Source: Ulota crispa (taxonomy: Eukaryota; Streptophyta; Bryopsida; Orthotrichales; Orthotrichaceae). Taken from it: a DNA stretch of 64,000 bases. The position numbers were made by a program, and so were the translations under genes. The stretch is from assembly GCA_963920765.1 (NCBI GenBank), contig OY987243.1, forward strand, positions 1,178,001 to 1,242,000, in the 5' to 3' direction. The notes below the pieces were generated by a model that worked only from the letters and a program-made list of their open reading frames with translations, was not told the DNA's origin and ran no database searches. This document shows positions 47,637 through 60,837 of the stretch, piece by piece; position 1 is the stretch's first letter; each line of letters starts with the position of its first letter.

Positions 47637-49982
47637 CGTGCCAGTTAATAGAGGGGAGTACTATGTAGGCATGTGGAGCAGAAATTACTAGAATTTCTAG
47701 GTTGCCATGTTTTCAGTTTTAGTAATTACAAAAAAAACCCAAAAAATAAAACAAAAAATGGCCATTTTTGCTCTATCCAAGATACTTGAACCAACAAAAT
47801 TGATTTTTTGGGGAAGTTTGTTTTCTTTCTCCAATGCTTGACCAAAGGATGCCCACTTTGAGAGCATGTGGAAGGCAGAGAATTCACAATTTCCTAAAAC
47901 CCTTCTAAAAAGCCATGTAATGCTCTATGATGAACAACTTCCCTATTTTGTGGCATGAGATTTGCTTTTTTGGACCCAAAATTGTACTAAAAACCCCCAA
48001 AATGGCCAAGGTAGACACCTACTTGGGGGATGTTTAAAAATAGTATTATAATTTTTAAAAAATTGCAAAAATTACGAAAGGTTTGTAACTATGACATGTA
48101 CCTTCTTCTCAAATTTCAGCTCAAAAGAACTTGTTGCGCAAAAGTTACAAGCCTAGAAGCACCTCCAAGAGTGCAAGGAGACACAAAATAGTACAAGTGT
48201 TTCTTGCAGCCACCCAATATACTTTCATTAAAACTATTTTGTAAAAGGTTGTCTAACACCATTGAGAATACCATCCACTTAAGCATTTTGTACATATGTG
48301 TGGCAATTTTTTTTAAATTGATCAACAAATGACACCTTCTACTAAGGTCTAATAAAAATTTACTAAGAAATTGGTGAGGTTGTTTGGATTAGAAATCAAG
48401 GATAACATCTCAAACACTCTTCCACCTACAAGAATGTATCTTAGTATTTACATATTGAAACAACCATCTCCTTTATTTTGCCTCGATCAAAGTCATCAAA
48501 TCTTTTCACATATAAACTCATTGTATCACAATGTAGCAAATGTCTAGATACAAATTACTATGTTAGAAATTGCATCATAAATAAATAAAAACAAAAAAAA
48601 TGAATTTAAAAAGTATTTTAAAGTGTTAGTCACACATTGTACTTTTCATCTTGTCATAAAAGTTGATATTTAAGTTATTGAAAAGGAATGTAACAATTTT
48701 GTAAAGTTTCATGACAAGGAAGTGAATAAATATTGAATTTTATGATGACAAAGTAACGTACATAAAATTGTGAGATGATAATAGAAGTAGAGAGGTTTTG
48801 CATTTGGTTTAATTGAAGTTGATAATTGATTGAGAGAGATGGCAAATCATTTTATTACATTAATAACTATAGAATTATAAAAACCACAAGCTTTGTAATT
48901 TTTCAAACATATCACGTTATTCTCAACAATTCTCAAAGTCAATTTTTTTCTTGCTCACTCAATGGGGAACAAAAATATCACATGTGTTACTCTACTTTGG
49001 CAAAAATCATATTTTGGAAACATCCTGACAGATTGTGAAACAAAATGATGACAAGAAACACGTAAGAGCATCTATTGAAAAAGGTTATACGTCAAAATGT
49101 CTTAAATACGGATACATCAGAAAAAATATGAGTCCTCCACAAGGCCCGGAAGAACCTCTTTCAAGGGTTTCCATAAATTTATATACTTATATTTTGGGAT
49201 AACAAAAATTTCTTACATCTTAATATACTTTTGACTACAATCATGGCTCACATTGGCATGTTCAATTTTCATTGGGTATCACAAATATATGTACATATTA
49301 CTATGGTCCTTTTTCTCTATATTAAAATCTTCAACCTAGTACTTGTGAGGGTAACATTTAGTTATGATTGTGTACAATAGTAGGAGAAAAATCAAAAAAT
49401 TGTGACATAGTACTAGATTGCCATTTTCTATTCATAATTTTTGTGATGTACAATAAGAAAGTCATACGAGGTAGAGACACTTCACACAAATTCTCACATG
49501 CTTCTAATGTACCCAACCTAAGTTCAATAAATGTTGAAAGTGTCAATTCTTGAGGGCTTTGTGGAGGGTTCAAAATTTGGCTAATGAAACGTCATTAAAA
49601 TTTACTATTTTGTTATTTCATTTGAATATGTAATTTCAAACCCATGTTTTTTTGTAGCAAAAGACAAAGCCAATAGACACTTGAAGATGACTTAAAGATA
49701 TGGATTACTCTAAAATGAGTAATGGAGGTCAAAATTTATTTTCCTCTTGAAAGAGAGAAAATAAACTTAGGCAAAAAACATGACACAATGAAAACCTTAC
49801 AATTAATTCAACAACACAAGCTCCAATAATGTTGTCATATGCTTGGAAAAGTCAAACAAAGAACAAGCAATGACTTTGTAGAAGATTAAGCCATATGTCA
49901 TGACAAGTAATAAGCATTTTATTTTTGAGAAGCAAAGTAATTCCATTTTTGTCAAGCAAATTGGTAGTTTTTACTTCCACCC
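47637..49982. other. Intergenic, no gene seen
   Basis: AT-rich, short ORFs only, no recognisable motif or complete repeat element apart from the target duplication of the next element. Confidence 0.4.
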
Positions 49983-50227
49983 AGGGTTCAGGGAGAACCG
50001 GCAATTAGTGTAGTGGTAGCTGGTTAAAATTGCAAATAATCCGGTTGAAACTTGAAACCATCAGCTAAAAAAATGGTCCATTTTCCAAAAAAATCTAAAT
50101 ATAGTACTTTTACAATAGAAATTTAGAAGTTTTACAGACAATAATTGGTCCATGTTAGTGAAAATCCACTTGAAACTGGACACTGCTGGATTTCAACTAG
50201 TGAAGCTAAAATTCCTCCCCAAACCCT
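49983..50227. mobile_element. Mutator-like MITE, copy 2, with 10-bp TSD
   Basis: 245 bp with ends AGGGTTCAGGGAGAAC and TTCCTCCCCAAACCCT. It is flanked by exact ACTTCCACCC duplications (49973-49982 and 50228-50237). A 9-11-bp duplication is the hallmark of Mutator-like transposition. Homologous over its length to 28471-28716. Confidence 0.85.
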
Positions 50228-50237
50228 ACTTCCACCC

Positions 50238-53100
50238 AATGAATAAATTTATTCTATGACTTAATCACCATAGGCAATATGGTAGCACCAATACAACACA
50301 TGGCCTACATGCTAATCAACAAAAGTTCAAGAAAAATGGTGAGGTCTAGAATGAAGGTTCTTTAAACAATGTGAGGCTCCACCAAAGCTATGAAAGACAT
50401 AATTACACAATCAAGAGTTTAGGTGATTGGCTCTCAATGAGGAAATTATTCATCAAACAAACCTTTCATTATCAAAACCTCCAATCTCAATATTAGGAAC
50501 TGATTAAAACATAGAGAGCTTTACTTCATTTTTATAGTTAGCCCAAACTATAGAATTTCTAAGAAAACCTGTACATGCTTGTTATCTAGAATATTTTATT
50601 TTCAATGAAAATTTGAGGGGCTTCTTTGGTGCTACAAATGGCACTATATGACAAGGTATATTTCAAGAAAGTATAAAAACATATATCAAAAACACCTTTC
50701 TAATGTTCAATCAACTTGAAAGTTTTTATTTTTTTGAAATATTGAGAATATTTTAAAAATTGGACATAGTATTGAACTTTCTTTTTGATAATTTTAAGTT
50801 TGGTGCATAGATGTACCGTCCACAATCTTCAATTTGCAAGCCACAATATAATTGGCTGTGTCCAACTTCACAAGCCTAATCTCATAAAAGTTAGGTGGGT
50901 GCAACCGTAAGATTTTAAGAGACTATAAGGCTAAGGAGGTTGCAAAGCCAAGAAGTGACTTGCAAAATAGGAAACATTTCAAGGAGCATTTATGCTTTGA
51001 ACTTGCACAATGAATGACCAAGTTTCAACCTCATGTGCAATACCTAGGAATCTTTTGATGTCATGCAAACGTAAAGATATTTTGAATTCTTTTCCCAAAA
51101 TCTAAACTGAATATGAGTAAGTTAGTCCAGCAATACCAAAAGCTCCCAGAATGGATTATTTGAAGAACGTATCGGTAGACCCAAAATTGGGTATTGCACG
51201 TATTCTCAACCAATGAGTGTTGAAGAATAAATGCAATGGAGTATGCCAGTGTGGTCCCCAAACGCTTGAGCTTCATGCCTTTCATGGAAATCTCTGAGCT
51301 CCACTCGTGTCCTCAGTCCTCACTCCACATCTACAAAAAGCTAGGTTGTGGTACTTGGGTTCTCAGTTCTCACAGAGCTGGAATTCTACGTCACCGCATT
51401 CGGAAGCTTCCCCCATGATTTTAGGATGTACCCCCTCCGGACCAGGTCAGCACTGATAAAATCATGAATGATTGCACGGAGGGAATTCTTTTTGGACAAA
51501 ATCTGGCCGGAATCTGACTCCATCTTGGCACTGGACTCCACACTCAAAAAAGGAGGAAAGAAAATTGGATGAAATTGTCAAACTATACTAATAGCTAATA
51601 GTATGGCTGAACATATAAGTGGATGATCGATCATCTCCATCTTTTCTTTAACATGCACGCATTCTAGGGTGCTTGTCGCCCTTGTTTTTGTTTTTGTATT
51701 TCGGAGCGCTTGACTATGAAAAAAAACAAAATATCGTGGCAAATTAAAGTCCCATATTTGTTTACGTGTGATTTAGAGGAATTCATATGCACAACACATT
51801 ACACACATCATTTTAATTAGTGCAGAACTTTGAATAAAACAAGACTGCTTCACACTAAATGTTTGTGTGAATTTTCTCTAGTCAGTATGAAAATGTGACA
51901 TGGTTTTTACTTTTGTTCTTCAAGCAAGGTTTGGCCACAACCTTTCACCATCTGTCAAGCAGCAACTTGAAAATGAGACCTCTTTAATGCAACATCCTTC
52001 ACACATTCTCTTGTTGAGCTCAAACCATTTTTGTAGGCAATTTGGAGCCAAAAGGCACCAAGCTTTTAGCTCTAGTGATTGGGTCCTTGAAAAAAAATGA
52101 TAATTTTTTTACATAAAGTCAAATTGTCTCCCTTCACAATAAAGTAATTGTCATGTGGCTTTGCATGTCACTCCTATTTTTGTCAAAGTTTCTCGTTGGT
52201 TTTAAGGACAAGCTTGCTGCATCGCAAATGGCTTTGCCACTTTGCACTAGCACATTGTTGCCTGTCGCTTATTTCTCTTTGGTTGTCACTTTCAAAGCGC
52301 CATATTGCAAGCTCTTAAGTGTGCTTCCCACCTAAGTAATGGATTTCTTTACGTCTATGCAATCTCTGTAAATTGCCTTGTTTCACTTATGTGATTGCCA
52401 ATTTTGTAGTTGTGCTAGATACACGGTGCGTCAAAACTTACAATAATGGTGGTTGCACAGCAAGAGTGCAAGACAGTTGTTTATTGTAAAACTTTGAAGT
52501 TTTTGTTGTTGATGAGAAGCTTATGGAGTTACAATGTGCTAGTTTAGGGTTTTAGTGTGTGCTCATTGATGAGAGGCTTACAGAGTTACAATGTGTTGGT
52601 TTAGGATTGTGATGTGTGTTTAATGGCTCATTTTTGCTTTTTTTCTCAGTTGCAATATTATGTAGAGAGATTTTTATGTTTGTCTTGGGTTTTTGAAGTT
52701 ATTGTTTTTTGTTAGGGACTACAAATGCAAATCTTGCCACAAATAACAAAAATACTTTGAAAATTGTATTACTATAGCCATTGGGGAGCAAAAATATGTT
52801 GAATATTGTTTTATTGTAAGCATTGAAATTATACTCCTCATCAAGACATTTTGCATGTACTTGTATTCAAAAAATTTACTTCGTCGCTAGATTACTGCCT
52901 ACACTTTTCACTCAATGCCATACATTTTCTCCTTGCAAATAAAAACAATTGCGTGTCTAACTTTGTGTCTTTCAAACAAAGAGCCATAGTGGCTGATGAC
53001 CAAAAACGAAAAAAAAATGCCCTGGTTGAGCTATGTGCTTGCAATTTCTCCTTGGAACTTTGGCTCACTTGAATCACATCATTTGAAATAGAAACTGAAT
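50238..53100. other. Intergenic with a local tandem duplication, no gene seen
   Basis: A 65-75-bp unit containing GAGTTACAATGTG and TTTAGG is duplicated at about 52505-52620. No exon-like frame has support. Confidence 0.4.
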
Positions 53101-53570
53101 TAACCAAATTGCTGTGAACTAAGCTTAATACTATAGTAGCGGAAAAGACAGGAAGAATCCCATGGCAGTCATGAGCATCAGAGTCCAGGCATGATCGGTG
53201 GATGGCTTGTCCTGTATGACCAAGTACAAAAATTAATATTAACAGGAACTTAGTACGAGCTTGCAAGTGCACACTGCTGCAGTAGCTTAGCTTCCAGCAC
53301 GTCAAGGCTGGAGGGCCCGGGCCAGCCAGGGACCCAAGGAAGGGCATCATTCCACCACCCTTGGGAAGAGAAGTGTTGCTTGCATCGGTGGGGGAGTGGG
53401 AGAAGCCAATCACGAGGCACTCGGGGACGTGCATGGAGAAGAGCACCCACCGCACTGCCGCTTTGCCACACTTCCGGACTGCCTGACTGCTTGCCACTTT
53501 CGAAGCACCAACGCCAGGGGAATGGGCAGATGACATGCCGTATGGTGGGTCCGGAGAGGCAAAATCTCAT
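53101..53570 (-). pseudogene. GC-rich coding-like island, identity unknown
   Basis: In minus orientation 53560-53260 is GC-rich with long open frames. A separate block after an ACAG acceptor at about 53213 could read DKPSTDHAWTLMLMTAMGFF and then a stop near 53142, resembling a hydrophobic C-terminal exon. The upstream block does not join it in the same frame at any donor I can see. I do not recognise the family. A decayed gene fragment or transposon-captured sequence fits best. Confidence 0.3.
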
Positions 53571-53659
53571 CATTTTTATAAATGATGGTAAGAGTAATAA
53601 TTTGTCTGATCCTTATTTTGGTATTGTTCAGTGGTATCTTTTTCTGAGATTTAGATTAA

Positions 53660-54610
53660 CCCCTAAAGGATCAAGGGTATTTTTTGAGAAAAATTCTCAA
53701 AAATTGCTAACTTTTAGTGCATCGTCCAAAATCAAAGTTACAAACTTTTTTTCTCAATTTCAACCATCCAAAAGTGTGCAAAACAGATAAAATAATATGT
53801 GCAAAAAAATTCAGCCCATTTGACCACATGGATTGTAAGATTATAATGTTTGAAGTGAGAAAAACAAATATTTTTTATTCCTGCAAAACAAGGTCACCAG
53901 ACTTTGACCCTTCCTAGAGTGAATTTTTTGCTCTACACAAATTTGAGCTTTTTGACCATTCACAAGTACATGATGTTAGGTTCACTCATGAAACTTTTTA
54001 GATGCAAAAATACAATTTAGCTTGTTCTAAATCATCCTCCAATGCGAAGAGGTTAAGCAAATTGGCAATATATTAGTCATTCTTTCATGATTTCTTGTGT
54101 AATGAGGAAGTCTTTTTTTGAAATCTAAACAAAGGAAATTTAGAGACAAACATTTGAAACATATGGAAAAAGTTTCAAGAGCTTTGGATTTATAAATTGA
54201 AAGATAACAAGGCTTGAAGTTAGAGGATTTTTTTTTTCTTGAAACTGCCCAAACATAGTTAACAAAGTTTGACTCCCTTCAAAATGTGATGTGAGAGCTT
54301 TATTTTCTTTTATTTTGACAATTGTAAACCATGTTTTTTTAATAACATACTTGCCAAATTTCAAAAGTTGATGAGAGTTTTAGCATAAGATTCTCCAAAG
54401 ATGCCCAAACTGCCCAAGTTGCCCAATTTCTTTTGGGCAACATAACTTTTGAACCAAGCATTTGATTGAGGAAAAAATTACATTTCCACTTAGGGGATAC
54501 ATATTTGCACCTCGTGTAACAATTTTGAAAACATTCAACAAAAATTAACTCCATATGACCCTACCCAAGTTCTCAAGTGGCTATCAAACAGCCACTTGGT
54601 CCTTTAGAGA
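53660..54610. mobile_element. TTAA-flanked TIR element, copy B (951 bp)
   Basis: Left end CCCCTAAAGGATCAAGGG directly after TTAA (53656-53659); right end CCACTTGGTCCTTTAGAGA directly before TTAA (54611-54614). The interior is the reverse complement of copy A (17616-18511), for example TTTTAGCATAAGATTCTCCA at about 54379. No transposase. Confidence 0.85.
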
Positions 54611-54614
54611 TTAA

Positions 54615-56443
54615 ATCAAGATCTCTAAATCTGAATCTAAACTCAAAGTTCCCATATTTAGTCACTTGACAAAAAATATCTAAACTTTCACATTTTCTAA
54701 CTGGTGAAAAAGCTGAAATTTTCTACCCTGACCCTACATAACGGCATGGCATCTAACCTCTCAGCCGGGGGAATGGGGGGTACTTGTAGCGGAGAAGTGA
54801 AGGAATGCAAGAGGCGGTGTGGCAGCAACCTGATATGATACCCTTCCAGTGTAACCCCCCACTGATCCCCCATCCCTGCTTTTCGTATTCTCCTCTAGCA
54901 GCGTTCGGGGAGAAATTTTAGTTTTCAATGCCAGGCCACAGTGCCACACCAAAGAAAACCGGTGTTTCAAAACGGCTTTTTGTAAAAGAATGTGTCAGTT
55001 TTGTTTTTTTCTTTGTGTCAATATTTTACACTCAATTTCTTGGTCTGTCTCAAACCACAGGTTTTGAGTTTCCACAAAACCGTTGTCTCCAACGTCTTGT
55101 CTATGAATGGTGGTAAGGTTATTTTTAGGAAAACAACTTGTGAAAGTTTGAGTAAAGTAATTGTCCCCGCAATTTTCCAAATACAATTTACTTCCTCATC
55201 TGTTTCAAACTAGTTGTTTTGGCCCATGTGGCCCTTGCATCACTAGCTAAAATCCAACATTTCTCATTCTCAAATACTTTTTTCACAAGCATGCATGGCT
55301 TATTCCTAAAAATTTCTTATATTTGTAATGGGACATACTAGGGGTCGGAATGCTAAATTGTGAGGGGGATCCGTGAGCCGTGAGCTATGAGCCATGAGCC
55401 TATATTTTTTGTCAAAATACAAAGTTTCACCAATAATTGTATGCATACGGCCCTCTAGTTGTGCATTTTAAACTTTCATTTTTAGAAAAACTTGTTTTTT
55501 TATAGTTTTTTCATTAATTTTGAGCTCAAAATTGATTCCCACTTACAAAATCTTGACTCCTTGCTCATAGGCTCATCAATTTATGCTCACAAAATAGTGT
55601 CTTCTAGACATACTATATATTTTTTTAGTAGACATACTATATATATTTTTTAGACCTTTGGTTAGTTTTTTATTTAGTTTCAGTTTCAACCATTTTATTT
55701 GCAATTTCCATTGGTTGGCAGTAAACTAAATGCCGATCTCTCTAAACCTAGACATTTATTTCTCAATAACCAAATTCAACACAACTATTTTTTTGTATTA
55801 TTATTGTTATTATTTCCGTGTTGCCAAGAAACATATAGAATTTGGTACAAAAAGTAGTAGGGTACAAAATTGGTAGAATGGTTGCTGGAGTAAGCCGTTT
55901 TTGTGAACATTAAGTTTCAGGATTAAGAAGGTAACATATCCCAATGTGGACACAATTGGTGGTTTGACATATTAAACTAAAGTATAAAACGTGAGATAAA
56001 AATGATAGCAAAAAACACCCATTCAAATGATTCAATGTGTGGGCGAGGTGAAATTGGAACTAAATGTACATTACACCATTTAATTAAAATGAGTGAAAGT
56101 GCTAGAGCTCATCACTTGGTAGCTCATTAGTACCTCAAAAAGTACCTACGGCAATGCTTCTGAATGCCCATAATGAACAATACCAATGTTCATTATGAAC
56201 TTCACTAATGATTTGACTTGGCCGTTTTGTTTGCCCATTGTGACCAAGTGGAAATCCTTTTACATAGGTTAAGTAATCCCAATTAACCATGCCAAACAAA
56301 AAATAGAATATTTGTTTAACCTCTAAATGGCACAAAAGTTCTTTGTGGTTGTATGTACAAACATATTTGAGCTGCTTTGAGGGCTTTCTAATTTTTTTAT
56401 GCACCCACAATCATACAACCGTTCAATATGTATGGTTGTAACA
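54615..56443. repeat. Mixed repeat debris, no gene seen
   Basis: About 54735-54780 repeats words of the hAT-like foldback end (GGCATGGCATCTAACC). About 54905-54930 repeats the Mutator MITE edge (GGGGAGAAATTTTAG). About 55365-55400 (GTGAGCTATGAGCCATGAGC) is inverted at 55565-55595. About 55610-55650 holds a duplicated GACATACTATATAT. Confidence 0.5.
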
Positions 56444-56680
56444 CACTAGAAGAATATACGCAATAAATAACTACTCGACTAAGTGACAATAACTGCATAA
56501 CAACTAGAAAATTGCAAAATGAGCTTATTTTGTAGTCTTCCAGGTGCTGTGCAGTTGTTGACACTTGTTTGTGCAATTGTTATGACTTGATTGGACAATT
56601 GTTGATAGTTATTGGGTAGTTGTTTGTACAATTATTGTGACTTGATCGGGCAATTGTTTATTGCAGTTTTTCTTCTAATG
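56444..56680. mobile_element. CACTA-type MITE, 237 bp, TSD ACA
   Basis: Starts CACTAGAAGAATATACGCAA and ends TTGCAGTTTTTCTTCTAATG, inverted termini of about 24 bp. ACA flanks both sides (56441-56443 and 56681-56683). The inside is made of diverged CAATTGTT and TGACTTGAT words. Non-coding. Confidence 0.88.
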
Positions 56681-56750
56681 ACACTTAATTTTCAACCGAT
56701 TCAAACTCATGAATATTGATTACAACTATATTGGGTATTGTATCTCTAAA

Positions 56751-56774
56751 GCCCAAGGGCCCTTTAGGGATTAA
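56751..56774. repeat. Solo terminus of the TTAA element family
   Basis: GCCCAAGGGCCCTTTAGGGA followed by TTAA matches the right end of the TTAA-flanked family, with no left partner found nearby. Confidence 0.55.
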
Positions 56775-57174
56775 AACATATAATTTCCTCGAATACAACA
56801 ATTATAAGTCCTTGAACGGTGAAAATGATTATTATTTCAGATGAAACATGTCAAAACTGGCCCTAATCTTCCTTTCTCCTATTTTTTTGAGCACACTGTG
56901 TTGACCAAAATGGGGTCACCCACGACGGAAGAAATGTCCCCAATGGGATACTTTACGTAAAATTGAAACTTGGTCAATAGAAAATCCATCATTTACCTTA
57001 TCCCTTCATTCCCTGACTGCATGCATGACCCTGTGTACTGTACAGACCCAGCGGTACAGATACAACACAATTCTTTAATTCTTAGTACCTGGATGAGTAC
57101 TGAGGATATCTGCCTTCAACAATCAACCCAACAGCAGCTCTAGCGTTGTACTTACAGGGATTGACACACTTTAA
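56775..57174. other. Spacer between repeat elements
   Basis: No ORF or element recognised. Confidence 0.3.
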
Positions 57175-57821
57175 CCCCTAAATGCCCAAGGCACTTTTTG
57201 AGCATCTAGGAATTTGTTCTAAGCTGAATGAAATGCAGTTTTTTTGATAATTTGTATTAGTTCTTTTTTAAATTGTAACTCTACAAAATCAAATTACATA
57301 TGTTAGAGATTAGGTAGGAAAAGAAAACACAACAGTATCGTTTATGAATTGAAAAATTATAATGTTTGATCAGGAAGGTGTTAAAATTGCAAAAATGACT
57401 TGAAGTTTTTCAATCCTCTTTTCACATGTCAAATCTAAAAAAATGGTCACATGAAAAATATGGGGTCAAAAGGATATAACATAAGTAACCCTAATCATCT
57501 TACAGTTTTTCAAAATCTCCTCTACAATTTTTTAAAATGAATTTCTAGTGTAATTTTTTCTCCAAGGTCTAGTGTATTTGAGGCTCATTTCCAAGAGCTC
57601 TCAACACTCAAAAGTCAAGATTGCCATGGGCACCCTTGCATAAAATTTTGAATAGAAAAATTGGAGTCAATCATTCACAAAAACGGGTTTTTGATGCTGA
57701 AACTAGACTTCAAAATTAATAGTTAAAAATTAAATTCTATTAAAAATAGCAACTTAGTTAGGTTTTATAGAAGTTCAAAGTATTTTCAATACCATAATGT
57801 GGTGCCTTGGGCATGTAGGGG
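57175..57821. mobile_element. TTAA-flanked TIR element, copy C (647 bp)
   Basis: CCCCTAAATGCCCAAGGCAC follows TTAA (57171-57174); GTGCCTTGGGCATGTAGGGG precedes TTAA (57822-57825). The 20-bp inverted termini differ at one position. Part of the interior is related to 27290-27545. No transposase. Confidence 0.9.
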
Positions 57822-57825
57822 TTAA

Positions 57826-59498
57826 GTATGGATGATAAGTGCTTCATATCTCTCAAAATACTCTCATGGCACTCCGTCCTAGTGTGTCAAAGTAATGACT
57901 TTTAAAGCACTATACATTTTACGTTAAGTGAACTTTATTCTATGTTCTCCTTGGTGAATGGTCAATTGACTATTTATAGGGCACATTTGAAGCGCAAGGG
58001 CCATGTTTCAAGTTCAAGGATGGAAACCAAGAATTTTGAAGGCCCTTGAAAAAAAAATGATGAAGTCTCTTAAAGTGTCAAGTTCAAAATGCAATACTAG
58101 AGATGCTCTAAAAACCCTTGATTAGTGTTTGGAGAAAACTTGCAGCTCTGATGCCTAATTTTTGTCATTTGGTGGATTCTACTAGTTTTTAAACATTGAT
58201 TTATTTTAGCACTAATCCCCAATAATTTTCAATGATTTCCCCCTCCTTATTCACTTTAAAACTAGTTAATTTTCTTTATTGTAAAACATTCATTAGCCCA
58301 AATTTTCTATGTCAAAAAATAGTTTGTTTGTGATCAATTATTTTGTATCAATGGCAAGAATTGAACTTGGCACAATCCTTCACCATGGAAAGGCCAAAAA
58401 CTCTACTATTGACTCCAAACAGTGAAAATAGGATTGAAAAGAAAAAGTATATAACAAATCAATGTAGGATTAGGGTTTAGAATTATTACTTTCATCAACA
58501 AAAACTTTCAAACCTCCTCTAAGATGGTTTTAGGATTTGTAAAAAAATATTAAAAAGTATTGCATTTTTTCACAGAATATTTTCATTAATTGAAATATTG
58601 TTGCAATCATTTGACGGCCCCTTCATAGTTACATGAACAATATTTTCTAAATTTGTGGTAGTCAAGCAATGACATTGCTTTTGTTTAATGTTTTTTTGCA
58701 CAAAGAAAGCCCTTCCACATATAGCTATACTTACGTATTGACAATTAGCTATTTCAAAAAATGTAAGCAAATTAGGATACTTCAACTTTCAACCTTTGTT
58801 ATTGGCCAATTGTTTATCATCAAAATGGCAAATATTTGATATATTATGAAATGAGCAAGCAAAAATCTACCCCTTTAACCAAGTAAATTTCTTGTAACGG
58901 TTTTCTTTTACCAATTCATTTCTAGTTTTGATACACCTCTATTTGGTATTACAATTTACAAATTTAAAATCCGACCAATTTTTTGTCATACCAATTGACT
59001 GACAATACACTAATTGCCGGTTCCCCTTGATCCTAAGTGTGGTTTTATAAGTTTGCTAAAAATCCAAGTCAAATACCGTATGGTCCCTGTATAGCTGCAC
59101 AAACAAATCAATATTAATATTAGTACTTATACGTAACTTACATTAAGATGTAATTTTACAACATCAATTTTCATCTAAAAAGAGACAGTAAGGTTGCTCG
59201 TTCTCGAAGTCTCTCTATGTTAGTAGAACTGTCTCCAACATGTACTTCGGTAATACACTCATTTTTGTGGTTCTGCATTCTCCAATACAGAAGTGGTTTC
59301 CAATCAACTTATTTTGAAATTGAGGGTCTTGCAAATGTAAACATGAACTTGTTTTATTTAGTGTGCTCCAACGATAACACTCAACAAAATATTCTTAAGC
59401 AAACAACATCATTTTTAAAGATTTTTTAAAGTAGGCCAATAGTATTTCGGCGAACTAATTGAACTCAAATAGCTATGAGAAAAAGGAGATTTGGTTAA
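57826..59498. other. Intergenic, no gene seen
   Basis: AT-rich with short ORFs lacking motifs. Confidence 0.4.
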
Positions 59499-60837
59499 CC
59501 CCTTAAGGATCATTGTCCCTTCAAGGGACATGTTGGACTTTGGGCATGTATTTATGACTAAACTACTTTGTGTGATTTTTTGAAACTTTTATCAAAGGTG
59601 AGGAATTCAAAAATCTAAGGTAAAAGCACCCATGGGTGTCACGTCCCCATGGGCATCATTGACAAAGTCAGGGAGTAATAAATAGAAAAGCAAATGGTTA
59701 TGGGTACTTAAGTGATAGTTATGAGTGACAAAATGATGGTTGTGGGTGACCGGCATGACGGTTTTGAGTACCCATCTCAGTACTTAAGAACCAACAAGCC
59801 TTGTTTTTAGCATCTCTTACACATGGTTCCCACAATTTTAGTGATTTTGAACTTTGAAAAATCTTTGTGAACAAATGCTTGCAATTGGAACCTTGAAATT
59901 GATGCCAATATTTTTGGTTTCCACTTCCTAACTTACAATATTCTTTTCAAAGTTAGTCAATTGTTTCACCTACTCCAAAACCCTTAATTCCATGCTTATG
60001 GGTGCGCCTACCTTGTGTGGGCATCTAATTTTTTTCTTCATTTTGACATTTGATGAAGAAGTTATGCATGAATTCATGAAATTTTGGGGAGGACTTCCCA
60101 TCCAGGCAGCCCAAAAACTTCTTTAAAAATTAGATTTTTTTAAAATTAAAATTTGAAATTGGTTCTTCAGATTTTTTTATAGGTGAGAAGCTTCGAATCA
60201 TTCAATTTCAATCAATGAGATGAAAGTTATGAGGAGTTCTATATTTGCAAGTAGTTATGTGGATTCTTTACTCTCAAATAAACTTTGAAGTCCTTTATTT
60301 TACTCAATTTTCAATATTTTGGAAAAAAAATCAAACCAAAGGATGGAGATTGTTTATTAGAGCATTATCACCGTTGGGATTTGCATTTTTCATTTCCATA
60401 ATTAATTCCTTAACAATTTAGTGTTTTGACTCATTCTCAACATTTTTTTACTTACTATTTTTCCCATGTGTTGTATAGTTCCAATTGATTTGAAAATTCT
60501 CCAACACATACCTAACTTAATCTCCTACATGGAAAAAATAAAGCGCAAGTTTGGGTAGAGCACTTTTTTGTTATAAGAGTGGTCAAAGGCTTCTGAAATT
60601 TATTGAAATTTATTGGGTAGCGTCAAAAAAACTTTTTTTTCACTTTAGATGTAAATATCTCACTCCTCTCCATTTGGAATGAGCTGATTTCTTCCCTCAA
60701 GTACCTCTTCTAGTCTGGGGCAAGATCCTATGGTTGGATTTCCCAAAAATAAAACAAAAAATCCCTTTTTATTAAACCTCCAAGAAGTGTCAGTTTTTAG
60801 GTCTTTTCATAGAAAAAAGGGCTTGGTCCTTAAGGGG
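59499..60837. mobile_element. TTAA-flanked TIR element, copy D (1339 bp)
   Basis: CCCCTTAAGGATCATTGTCC follows TTAA (59495-59498); GGGCTTGGTCCTTAAGGGG precedes TTAA (60838-60841). The longest family member here, but still without a recognisable transposase; no ORF of note inside. Confidence 0.82.

Noticed and set aside
52892-53536. 214-aa minus-strand open frame as one protein
   Set aside because: It spans the GC island and AT-rich DNA with an abrupt composition change and no recognisable family; only parts look coding-like.
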